Assembly (NCBI GenBank): GCA_036346255.1
Contig: CM070628.1
Span: 8,199,840 to 8,263,839 of the forward strand
Reading direction: 5' to 3'
Source of the DNA: Ampelocalamus luodianensis
Taxonomy: Eukaryota; Streptophyta; Magnoliopsida; Poales; Poaceae
Length of the DNA stretch: 64,000 nucleotides
The translations under genes and the position numbers were made by a program. This document shows, piece by piece, positions 21,165-30,746 of the stretch. The notes under the pieces are model-generated. The model was not told where the DNA came from and searched no databases. It worked only from the letters and a program-made list of their open reading frames with translations. Each line of letters begins with the position of its first letter. Positions within the stretch are counted from its first letter, which is position 1.

Positions 21165-21612
21165 GACTGTGTTAACTCAATGAGAGCTGCTCAGGACTTC
21201 GGTTCTAAAATGTCCAGAGATTTTCAGGTACTTTGCCTTCAATCATTTCTTTTACTAGGACGATAATAAATTATTAATGGATATATAGCATTATAACAAG
21301 TAATGTTTTCAAATATAAACAAGTTGGAGAACTAACTACAGAATGTAACTAAATATTGTTCGCTGTCTTGAGGTACTTTCTCCTGTGACTTACACAAATT
21401 AGATTCTACGTTTTTCACTCTTAGCCATTGTAACACACGCCAAGAGGAACAAGTGAGTTTCCTTTCTGAATGAATATTTCATAGGTGAGTAATGTCATCC
21501 ACATCGACACTGTTCACGTGAATAAGCTCTAACTCTGATTCTACCAATGGTCTAGGATCAGTACAGGTAACTTATTTGGGCCTTCAACTGAGCACATTGT
21601 GCTAGATTTTAA
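21165..21612 (+). repeat. Direct repeat, copy 1 (exon plus intron)
   Basis: About 450 bp, from GTTAACTCAATGAGAG to AGCACATTGTGCTAGAT, matching 22080-22546 with point changes and small indels. Confidence 0.85.
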
Positions 21613-22079
21613 CTTAAATGTTACCAGTTATTATCTATTTATAGAGAGAGAGGTTTGTATGAGCTTTGTCTTTTCAGCTAAGGATCATGAAATCATAATT
21701 GCTCGATATTTCATATTATTTATTCTGAGATTTTGCTAGCATATGATGGCTAGATTATGTTTTCTAGCTAAGTCTTTGATATATGTTGGTTGTGCAGATG
21801 CAAATTCTCCCATATTCAGTGTTATATATATATATTTTTTACCAATACCTGGGTGTAGGGAAGACAGCTATCATGAATATATGGGTTTGCCTCGGTTAGT
21901 TGTTAAATTCACAATATATGTTTTCTCACAGGGATCTCATTTTTTTACATGTGAAAATTTTCATGCATCATAATCCCATTCTTGCTTTGCTAATTTTTTC
22001 TCCTTTCTCAAGTTTCTTCTTGGATGCTGCAGTGTACTTATAGAGACAGATACTATTGATGCTCGTGGTAATGCAATAA

Positions 22080-22546
22080 TGTTAACTCAATGAGAGTCGC
22101 TCGACTTCCGCTCTAAAATGTCCAAAGATTTACAGTACTTTGACTTCGATTATTTCTTTTACTAGGACGATAATAAATTATTAATGGATATATATTATTA
22201 TAACAAGTAATGTTTTCAAATATAAACAAGTTGGAGAACTAACTACTGAATGTAACTAAATATCGTCATTGCCTTGAGGTACTTTCTCCCGTGACTTACA
22301 CAAATTAGATTCTACGGTTTTCATTCTTAGCCATTATAACATACATCAAGAGGAACAAGTGAGTTTCCTTTCTGAATGAATATTTCATAGGTTAGTAATG
22401 TCATCTGCATCGATACTATTCACATGGTCATCTGCATCGATACTATTCACATGAGTAAGATCTAATTCTGATTCTACCAATGGTCTAGGATCAGTACAAG
22501 TAACTTATTTGGACCTTCTACTGAGCACATTGTGCTAGATTCTAAG
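22080..22546 (+). repeat. Direct repeat, copy 2 (exon plus intron)
   Basis: Diverged copy of 21165-21612. It contains its own small expansion, two copies of a ~27-bp unit (TCATCTGCATCGATACTATT, 22401-22453). The exon part has lost bases and would be out of frame. Confidence 0.85.
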
Positions 22547-22559
22547 ATGGATTTTACTT

Positions 22560-23260
22560 CTCTGTCTGTTTTCCTTACTGTAGGACGGGTTTTGTAAACG
22601 TTTGGATTTGTTGGAATTGATCTTCGCACAAGAATGCAGCCATTGAAATGGTGATGAATGGTCCGACTTAGGTACCTATTTTCCTAATTCCTTTGACGAT
22701 CATTACATTTATGGTTTCTATTCATTATGCTTATGTACTGCTACTTTATATGTGTTGTACACTCAAATTTATATACTTATAAACTATTAGGTTATATATT
22801 ATTAGTATTAAATTCATGTGGATAGGGACACAATGTGTTGTACACTCAAATTTATATACTTATAAACTATTAGGTTATATATTATTAGTATTAAATTCAT
22901 GTAGATAGGGACATATAACTAAATATTAATTTATCTACATCATTGCACCTGTTGATAGTTCATATCCGTGTTTGACCAAAACACACGTAGAAAACATCAG
23001 CGTCCAAGCCCCGCGCCAAATAAATGGCCCGGGTTACCTTCTGGTTACTATATTACAGCCGCAAGAAAGTGCGCCTCCTCGCACTAGCTACGTCGGCAAG
23101 AAAACGCCGGCCGTCGGATCGCCTCCGGATCGGCTCAGGACTGTCCGATCGATTTCGTCCGCGCGCCTGCCATATCCGCTGTCGGATCGTGCCTACCCGT
23201 TCTCGGGCCGTCCGATCGGGGACACGCCGTGCGCTCCGCCTGCCCGAGCCCTAGGGCCGC
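22560..23260 (+). repeat. 3' UTR plus promoter repeat, copy 1
   Basis: Matches 28880-29261 joined to 29834-30110. Landmarks: TTTTCCTTACTGTAGGACG, GCGCAAGAATGCA (CGCACAAGAATGCAG here), the TCCATTATGCTTA/TTCATTATGCTTA block, CCGAGCCCCGTGCC/CCAAGCCCCGCGCC and CTACGTCGGC. The first part appears to be the 3' end of the preceding gene, the second a promoter with GTCCGATC octamers. Confidence 0.75.
22752..22917. repeat. 83-bp tandem duplication
   Basis: Two adjacent units beginning GTGTTGTACACTCAAATT, period 83 bp, almost identical (GTGGATAGGG versus GTAGATAGGG near the end). The near identity implies a recent event. Confidence 0.9.
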
Positions 23261-24078
23261 TCGCGCATCCCTTCCTCTCCTTTTGCGCCGCCGCGGGTTC
23301 GTCTCGGCCTACGCTCTCTCGCGTCCGGCCGCCCGTCTCTTTCCCTCGCGCCGCCTCGCTAGCTCCTCCCCCTCCCCGCTGCTGCTTCACCTCCTCTCTC
23401 CCACGCCCCTCGTGGCTGGCCGCGCCGTCCTCTCCCGCGATCCTCTCCGCCGCTTCGCCTCCTCTCTACAACGCCCCTCGCTCTGCCTCGCCGCCGGCAG
23501 CGCCATCCTCTCCCGCGCTCCTCCCTCCCGGCCGAAACCGATCGCCTTGCCTCGCGCCGCCTGGTCTCAGGATGCTTCTCCGCCTCCTCATCCTCACCGG
23601 CGTTTCCTCATCGCCACCGCCGCCACCGCCATCCTCCAACGCCCTTGCTTAGGCACAAAAGGCCCAGATCGGCCCGCCCCACCTCCACGCCCGTCACCCT
23701 AGGCCTACCCCTTCTGCGTGCTACCCTCGCCCGCCTCCCTCCCTACGCCCCATGCCCTAGCCCCTCCCCTTCGGCCGCACTACCCCCGACGCCCCTTGCT
23801 CCTCTTCGCCCGCACCACCCCCGCCGCCCACCTCCTCCCTTCGCCCGCGCCGCCTCCACGGTCGAAGGTGCCGATTGCACTGGTGATCACAAAGGTGACT
23901 TTTTAACACCCCTACGACCCATGCCCTAGCCCCTCCCCTTCGGCCGCACCACCCCCGACGCCCCTTGCTCCTCTTCGCCCGCACCACTCCCGCCGCCCGT
24001 CTCCTCCCTTCGACCGTGCCGCCTCCACGGTCCAAGGTGGTGATTGCACTGGTGATCACAGAGGTGGTGGGTTTACAT
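23080..24078 (+). promoter_or_regulatory. Promoter and CT-rich leader of the second host gene
   Basis: GTCCGATC/GTCGGATC octamers at about 23112, 23143, 23181 and 23209 precede a strongly CT-rich transcript-like region (23260-23740). A direct repeat of 169 bp follows: 23741-23909 and 23910-24078, both starting near CCCATGCCCTAGCCCC and ending near GATTGCACTGGTGATCAC. Multiple frames stay open because of low complexity. I cannot identify a true start codon. A first exon probably lies here because a well-formed acceptor and exon follow at 24131. Confidence 0.5.
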
Positions 24079-24135
24079 ACTTACTCTTAGAATATTTTAA
24101 TTGTTGTTGGCCAACTGAGGCTACTTCTTTTGCAG

Positions 24136-24398
24136 GTTGATCTCCTTCCTAGAGACACGGACTTGAATTGCATTGTTGACTGGCTTGTGGAGGCAGCTGT
24201 CAAGAAGAAGCCTAAGTAAGGCTTTTTATTCTTGTGCTCTTTGCTTTCGCAGACCATTTCATCAGCTTTTTTTTGTTCATTGAAAATTGAGCCTGCTACT
24301 TGGTGTTTGTAGTGTCCTCGGTGTCCATTTGACAGGCTACAAGTCATTGGTTGCCATTGCTGGGGTAATATCATAGATTCAGCAGGAAAAGAAGGCCA
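24136..24398 (+). CDS. Two candidate exons of an unrecognised host gene
   Basis: Exon A (24136-24215) follows a TTTTGCAG acceptor, reads VDLLPRDTDLNCIVDWLVEA and AVKKKP, and ends at a GTAAGG donor. Exon B (24336-24398) follows GACAG, continues in the same phase as LQVIGCHCWGNIIDSAGKEG, and ends at a GTATGT donor. The phase match across the intron is good evidence for real exons. I do not recognise the protein. It could be the N-terminal part of the metallo-beta-lactamase gene downstream, but lacks the HxHxDH metal motif. Confidence 0.5.
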
Positions 24399-24666
24399 GT
24401 ATGTGATCTATTAATTTCCCAGGTATTTTAAGCAGTTTTCTAGTGATTCTTGAGTGATATCCACATGCCATTGTATTTTCCTATTTGGCGAATGCTATTC
24501 CACACCGCTATTGATGCCATTGGTGGAGACTTAATAAACTTCATTCATATATTAATCAGGTCATTGCTGATAGCTTGATGAATTAATAGTGATCGATTAG
24601 ATGCCCTGATTTTATTTAGTAACAGTACAGGAAGATCCACAACCATTTCAGATTTTCTTGCCCGTT

Positions 24667-25065
24667 CAATAGGACATGTATCATGTTTAGTTCCTTTGTT
24701 TTTTACTAAGCACGTTGAGGCCGTGAATGATTGAGATCATAGAAATTAAAACTATATGAGTAATATGTCTGCTTCTCGGCTGGTATAGTGATGCTTGCCA
24801 TATTTCATAGATCCTTACAGGACTCATCAAATGTTGGAAAAATCTACATTCACTGTCGCTTGCTAGGTATGCCCTTCCATTCATGACTACTATTGTTATG
24901 TACCCTTTTGGACCCATTTCATAGTTTTTTCACGCTCAGTAGGACGTGTATCATATTTAGTTCCTTTGTTTTTACTAATCACATTGAGTCATTGAATGAT
25001 TGAAATCATAGAAATTAAAATAGTATGAGTAATATGTCTGCTTCTCAGCTGGTATAGTGATGTTT
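24667..25065. repeat. Direct repeat pair of ~130 bp
   Basis: 24667-24793 and 24937-25065 share TTTAGTTCCTTTGTTTTT, GAATGATTGA(G/A)ATCATAGAA and GTCTGCTTCTC(G/A)GCTGGTA, separated by about 140 bp of unrelated sequence. Confidence 0.8.
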
Positions 25066-25175
25066 GACGATTACATACTATATCGTTCGGTCTTTGATAG
25101 AATGCGGTCAAGTACGCTCCAGCGTACATACTATATTGCCCGGTCTTTTATTCTTTCGTCCTCTGTTACTTTCTA

Positions 25176-25296
25176 TAGCTGTTTATCTGTCTTATCCATG
25201 CTACGCAGGTATCCTACATCCATGTTTTGTTGTACAGCTGTTTATATGCCTTATCCATGCTGTGCAAATATCCTACATCCATGCTTTACTGTTACC
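25176..25296. repeat. Tandem repeat of ~60 bp
   Basis: Two units beginning AGCTGTTTAT, each with CTTATCCATGCT and TATCCTACATCCATG, with several substitutions between units. Confidence 0.8.
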
Positions 25297-25762
25297 GTTG
25301 TTGTTCGCTATGCGCCAACGTACTTTCCCATTTTTCATATGCTTAAGTGGCATGCCTATTGTCTTTGTCATATGTTACTTACTATGTATCTATACTCTTA
25401 GTTTCTCGTTGTTCTACATGATCCTCGGCATAGCATACCGACATCTTTATTCGTACTATATATGTGTAGTTTTATGTTACATGACATATAGACGATGGAG
25501 CGGTTAGGTTTAGTTTTCATGTGAGCATTTGTCTGCTGTCTCGATCGGTATCAGTCATCACCACCAGATGCGCTACATGGATTATAATAAAACTCGACTT
25601 TGCTGCTAGATATTACTAATCACTGTATCTTTACTATCTTCTCTGATCCCTTTGTTTCCTATTTTCTAGGTATAGACAATATAGCATACAATGCTAAGTG
25701 CATTCAGCCATTCGCAACAGACGTTGATAAATGGACAATCTGAGTCATAGTATTAACATTAG

Positions 25763-25925
25763 GATTATTTGATTATTTGCGACTGCAAAAGGGTGAATTT
25801 TATGATTTGCCACTGTATGTGAGTATGACATGTGGGTCCTGGGACCACATGTCGTACTCACATCAGTGGCAAATAATCAATTATGCATGTTTGACAGTGG
25901 CAAATAATCGATCGAATCTCCCTTA
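25763..25925. mobile_element. Small foldback element (MITE-like)
   Basis: The left arm GATTTGCCACTG...GAGTATGACATGTGG pairs with the right arm CCACATGTCGTACTC...CAGTGGCAAATAATC, giving a long imperfect hairpin with a very short loop (GTCCTGGGA). No clear target duplication is visible, so the superfamily cannot be named. Confidence 0.65.
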
Positions 25926-26696
25926 ACATTATGGGATTCTATTGCTCAGTGCTCCAGTCGAGTTATGAACATTGACATGCCTCTACTGCATAGGATGTTT
26001 TTTTTTATGATCTGATTTTGTATCTTTTCTGCAACACCTTTTGCCCACATGTGATGCACTTTTCTTATATATAACAGTAGATTGTCTCTGTTGGAATAGC
26101 TTTCATATTTTCCCTTTTGCTGACCTGATACTGTTTAGAGGCGAAATAGTAGCAACACCATGACATGACTTCTACATCATCTAGAAATTACTTTGTAGGA
26201 GATAATTTATCTTATACAACAACTGAACACCTTCCTTTGAAGCAGTCTATTTTTCTACTATTTATGTGAAATTTACTATGAGAAAGTCACGAGAGGAGAA
26301 ACATACAGTTGTTTTATTTTATATTTTCGAAGCTCATCCATTTCCTGATCTGATCTTAAGGCCAGTACTCGCCGGTTATTACCATGCCATCCTCTTCGTA
26401 CTGAACCTGGACCGTTTTTTCTTTGTCAAACATTAGTTAATTCCTCAAGAAATGCTGTAAATTTTGCTTTGTATGGAATTTTATTATCCACCAAATCAAC
26501 TGCATCTTTGGATCGAGTTTTTCCTATTTCAATTAGACCAAAACATACACTGAACTAATTTGATTGAAACTCTCTTTGGAGAAATAAAAAAAGAAACTTC
26601 TCCTTTCATAAATAGGAAAGTGGTGCATCACATGTAGATTAGTTTCTGCGTATGCTGTTTCTAATCTTTTTAATTTGCCAATGTTTTCAATCTTAG

Positions 26697-28694
26697 GATC
26701 TTAGGGCATAAAGATGGTCATATGGGGATTCTCCATGTTAATACCAATGCACTAATTGTCGGAGAGCATTGTGTAGGGTTGGTATTCTTCAGCATATTAC
26801 TTGCTCACCAAACACCTGTTTTGACATTGGGAAGTGCTGAAATTTTGCCGAGTAATATACCTGGTTTAGTTTTACTTTATGTATTTGGAGATTGAAGCAC
26901 CAAAATTCTCACCTTTAGGATACAGACCTTGCTGTGTTCTTGATTTAGTTTTCTGAACCAGATCAAAGACATGGTCCAAAGGGACAATTTATTTTGAAAC
27001 AAAGTGGTCATATTTGCAGTTGTCTTTCTACTAAATTTGTTCTAAAATGGTACGATTCACCTTTAATATACTATGTTCTCTAAAAACTTTTTATACATTA
27101 TGTGACTGCAGTTGGCTTCTTAAAAGAAGTATGTACATGCAGTTGGTTACTTAAAAGGAGTTTTTAACCATTTTCAGGCAAGGCAGCGCAACGTTGGACA
27201 ATAGAGCCGGTTTCAACATGAAGGTAATGGCATTTTGTTTGCTTGTTTGTAAGGTCATTGTAGTAATGTGTTACAGTAATCTTTACTTCGGTTCCGTGGA
27301 TTACCTTTTGTCTGCTTTTTCCTCTTTGTTCTCTGTCTAAGTCGGAGTGGCATTGGAATAAGTCTGATATGAAATATGCAGGACTACTTCCAAACTACAT
27401 ACAAATTCAGGGAGATGTCATCGCGTGTGATAATTCCAATGCATGGAAGAATCAACCTATGGCCCAAGCATATGCTTTGTGGATACCTATGGTTGAAAAT
27501 GTTTTTTCTTAGCAAGTAGACTTTGTACTTTGAGATTTCTTGAATCAATTCAGATGCAGCCTGTTTTCCTTCTTACCCCTTTTTTTTTATATAAACAAAA
27601 AAGCAGCATATTGTTGTTTTTCCCATTTCCACCTCTTGAGCATAGATGCCAACACATAACTACATTATTTTCTTCTTTTTTGTTCCTATATGATATTGTT
27701 ATCCAATTTTTTAGACTCTGTATACATGATTATGATGTAGTGTGTGTTTTACTAATTTCTAGGCACCGAAGGACTAGAGGCAAGGTTATTAAGTCGGTAA
27801 GTCGACACTACTCTCTTAGCGACCGACCAGTCGACTAGTCGACAGGTACTATTCACAGTCACACAACACACACAGCCACACACAATCATCCACACACAAT
27901 CACCCACACAACAACACACACAGCCACACAGAATCACCCACAACCAATCATCCACACAACACCACACAACACCACACACATCACACCACACCCACCCACT
28001 GACACACAGACACACACACACCACGCAGGCAGCAGAGGAGGGCGACGGGGAGAGCGATCTGAGGGCGATGGCGACGGGGACGGGGACAGCGAGCGGCGAC
28101 GGGGAGAGCGATCTGAGGGCGATGGCGATGGGGACAGTGAGCGGCGACGGGGAGAGCGATCTGAGGGCGACGGCGACAGGGAGAGGGAGCTGCCGGCCAC
28201 ATCGAGCTCGCCTCCACCTCCCCGACGCCGGATCCACGCCGCTCCACCTCCGCGCCGACTGGAGCCAGCCCCGCCGAGGAGATAAAGGGCGCTCGCTTGG
28301 CCGAGTCGCGGCCGAGGCGACGATCTCCGCCACATCGAGCTCGCTCCACCTCCCGGACCGGATCCACGCCGCCTCCAACTCGCCGCCGGCTAGCTAGGGT
28401 TGGAAGGGTGGCGCTGGACGTGAGTCGCGCCGAGGCGACGGCGCAGATGGGAACTGGCAAATCGAGTCGCTGGATCCAGACGAACATGCTCCACCGACTT
28501 GTCGACTAGTCGACGACTTAATAACCATGACTAGAGGGGCCTTCATTCTACAATGCATACAGAATGGGCCTCAAACTTTGTTTGACATAGTTTCAAAGAC
28601 TTTTGGTGATTTAGACAGGAAGTTATGGATTCCTGCTGCTTTCAACATTCGCCTTCATGTTGATCATCTTAACTCTCAACATAAACTACCTACG
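26697..28694 (+). pseudogene. C-terminal half of a LACTB2-like metallo-beta-lactamase gene
   Basis: Four exons join in phase: 26697-26777 (ILGHKDGHMGILHVNTNALI then VGEHCV), 27178-27223 (QGSATLDNRAGFNMK), 27382-27491 (DYFQTTYKFREMSSRVIIPM then HGRINLWPKHMLCGYL), and 27763-27780 continued at 28538-28694 (HRRTRGAFILQ, TLFDIVSKTFGDLDRK, FNIRLHVDHLNSQHKLPT). The GHxDGH motif, the GEHCVG motif (metal-bridging acid region) and PMHGR histidine are present. This matches the plant LACTB2-type hydrolase family (for example Arabidopsis At1g25375). The N-terminal catalytic HxHxDH half and the terminal exon are not found. The last exon is split by a hAT-type element, so this copy is very likely inactive. 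Confidence 0.85.
27781..28529 (+). mobile_element. Non-autonomous hAT-type element inside a coding exon
   Basis: Perfect 8-bp target duplication ACTAGAGG (27773-27780 and 28530-28537). Termini are inverted repeats: left CAAGGTTATTAAGTCG, right complementary to CATGGTTATTAAGTCGTCG. The palindrome GTCGACTAGTCGAC occurs near both ends. The 749-bp element holds a CA-rich microsatellite (27850-28022) and a GC-rich segment with three copies of a ~50-60-bp unit (28030-28190, GGGGAGAGCGATCTGAGGGC). No transposase. The GC-rich core looks like captured gene sequence and stays open on both strands. Confidence 0.92.
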
Positions 28695-29261
28695 GTGAGT
28701 GGTAGCTATTTACCTATTTATCTTACCAAGTGGCGTAAAGTAGGCCGGCCGCAGGTCGCAGGCCTGGAGTCAAGGCTGAAATTTCCCCGTTTATAATCTT
28801 AAGACAGTAGCATTTGTTATATGGTAGGGGATTTGCTGAGTTACTTTCTCATGCTGGTATTAATGCTACTTGCGGTGGATGTTACTCCTTATGTTTTCCT
28901 TACTGTAGGACGTGTTTTTCTAGGTTTGGATTTTTTTGGAATTTATCTCTGCGCAAGAATGCAAGATTGCTGCCAGAGTGATAGCTTTTCCGGCTTATGT
29001 ACCCATTTTTATAATTTCTTTGACGCTCATATTAATTCATGCTTCTATCCATTATGCTTACATACTTCTTCTTTATACATGTTGTGCATATGAAATACTT
29101 CTATACTACTAGGTTGGAGAAGGGCACGTACCTAAATATGAACTTATCGACGTCAAAGCTGTGCCTAACAAAAAACAAAAAAACAAAACAAAAAAAACAA
29201 CATCCGAGCCCCGTGCCAAAATGGCGTGGGTTAGCTAGTTACTATACTTTAGGGCATCTCT

Positions 29262-29833
29262 AATAGTATATTTATTGTCGTCTCTTAGTTATGTCACATC
29301 AATAAAATTCTACGTGGAGGAGAGAGGGGGAGAAGAGAGAGAACATGTCGTCTTTTCCTGAAGAGACGATCGTGTACATGAAACAAGACATGATACATTA
29401 ATTTACTCTAATTGATATGTATGTTTGTTTTAAAGAAAAATTATAAAATATGAGTGTTGGAGAGTGTACTAGAGATTGTCTATTGGAGATGTTGTCTCTA
29501 AAGATAATGTAACATATGTTAGGCTGCTCCCAGTGAGTGATTTCTTACTGCAGTTTCTTATTGCATAAAAGACATTTAGATACCATCTTCCTAATACATA
29601 GTATCTTAAAGTGTTGTATCTTAGACCTTTGATATAGAGTATTTACTACTATTTCTACCTAGGAAACTGTGTATGAGTGGTATCTAAATAAGGTACCAAT
29701 CTGTTCTCTCTCTTCTTTAATTGTAGTGTCACATCAGATTTTTGTTTACATAGTAGCTTTAAAAAACTTACCAAAGTGGAGCATTGAGAGCAGCCTTAGA
29801 GACAATGTTGTCTCTGACTATTAGAGAATGCCA
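29262..29833. mobile_element. Tourist-like MITE (outer)
   Basis: Terminal inverted repeats GGGCATCTCTAATAG and, at the right, CTATTAGAGAATGCC. Target duplication TTA (29259-29261 and 29834-29836). Internal GAGACAA/TTGTCTC palindromic segments. It contains the inner MITE at 29522-29795. Confidence 0.8.
29522..29795. mobile_element. Tourist-like MITE (inner, nested)
   Basis: Terminal inverted repeats GGCTGCTCCCAGTG and CATTGAGAGCAGCC, target duplication TTA (29519-29521 and 29796-29798), length 274 bp. Removing it restores continuity of the outer MITE across GTTAGAGACAA. Confidence 0.85.
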
Positions 29834-30110
29834 TTAAAGCTGCTAGCTTTGGGCTCAGCCACGCCTGCTACGTCGGCCAGAATTCGGGCGTTGTCAGATC
29901 GCCCGCAAGCCGCTCCGCGCCGTCCGATCCGAGACGCAGTGCGTCGTCCGAAGCCAAGTCCACACGCGCTTCACGTCGCTCGGAAACCCGTGCCGTCCGA
30001 TCCTTTCTTCCGCTCTTGCTTCCATGCACGTTCGGTGGGCCGTAGCCTCGCGGGTCTGCCCTGGCAAAAGGCTGCGTACGTCCGCACTCCGCGCCCTTCA
30101 GCGCGGGGAT

Positions 30111-30746
30111 CTTATAGTTAGCTGAATTGGCAATCCCCTGGCCAGGACAAAGGAGATCACCTACGTCTACTTCAGTCAATGGTCTATAGTATTATTCAAG
30201 ACTGCCAGGTCAGCCGTGTCCAGAGGGGTCGTACGGTTACGAAGACCAAATTAAGCCGTGTCCCAGCATGCCGAGCCCATCTTTGGGACCAACCGCGCGG
30301 TCCATCGGCTCCTCGAAGCGCCCGGATAAAAAAATCTTGAAATTCCCAGATTAATTGTAAAAGAAAACAACTTGACCATTTATTTATGTAATATACGGTG
30401 TAGATTAGCTATGGATATTAGCATGGCTTACCGAAATTACCGAAACGCGCACAATTCAAGCGGTCAAAGTTAAATCGTTATAAAATGGTTAATGCTTATC
30501 TCCCAGCCGTCTACGCCACGGACTCATGTCTTCAAACCAAAACGAAAGAGTAATGCGCGTCTTCTAGATAAAAAGGACGGACGACGAGGACCTGGGCCTT
30601 CACGCATCTTGGCAAGACACTGCCAACTCTTCCTGGCAGCTTCTTCCCTTCCAATTAATGCTCTTTAGTTTTGGAAATTCAACAGAAGGTTTTTTTTTTT
30701 TAAAAAAAAAAAAACCTAAATTCCTAATAGCTCACATGAGCATATT
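30111..30746. other. Intergenic sequence with an A/T palindrome
   Basis: No gene recognised. At about 30687-30717 AAGG followed by a T run meets an A run and CCT, a perfect palindrome of about 32 bp. The start of the X repeat follows at 30747. Confidence 0.5.

Larger units (their letters stand above)
9004..21259. repeat. Right-hand unit of a ~12.25-kb tandem duplication
   Basis: Both edges carry matching context: host sequence ending TTTTACTAGGA at ~9006 and again at ~21260. At 9004 host sequence is joined to the interior of a Tat LTR with only GGA in common. Order inside the unit is Tat LTR remnant, Tat internal region, Tat LTR, Copia tail, Copia LTR, host exons. The same order minus the Tat interior is seen at 7480-9003. 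The simplest history is given in the findings. Confidence 0.7.
20842..22550 (+). pseudogene. Downstream exons of the split host gene, right copy, with an internal duplication
   Basis: The copy begins NTEMYQQEM, stop, EKIEEKLRELGVLRSKTTE, one base better preserved than the left copy (8590-9003). The later piece EVKYDDGEAEELTLLDERLCD is repeated. An exon SDCVNSMRAAQDFGSKMSRD (about 21162-21227) is flanked by TTCTAG and GTACTT. A second, diverged version of this exon and its downstream intron lies at 22080-22546. The remaining sequence is intron-like. No stop-free transcript can be assembled. Protein family unrecognised. Confidence 0.5.
24399..26696 (+). other. Intron-like AT-rich region with small repeats
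   Basis: No protein-like reading is convincing. Contents: a ~130-bp direct repeat pair (24667-24793 and 24937-25065), a ~60-bp tandem pair (25176-25234 and 25235-25296, each with CTTATCCATGCT), and a foldback element (25763-25925). The region separates the candidate exons from the metallo-beta-lactamase exons. Confidence 0.6.
28880..30110 (+). repeat. 3' UTR plus promoter repeat, copy 2, split by MITEs
   Basis: 28880-29261 and 29834-30110 together match 22560-23260. The promoter part has GTCCGATC octamers at about 29922 and 29994 and GTCAGATC at 29893. The nested MITEs (29262-29833) interrupt it. Whether a gene starts downstream is not clear; no coding exon was recognised to 30746. Confidence 0.72.

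Noticed and set aside
25555..25620. A HHH-containing reading near 25568 considered as the missing metallo-beta-lactamase HxHxDH motif
   Set aside because: The match is only three histidines; the DH and downstream motifs are absent and there are no splice sites, so chance is more likely.
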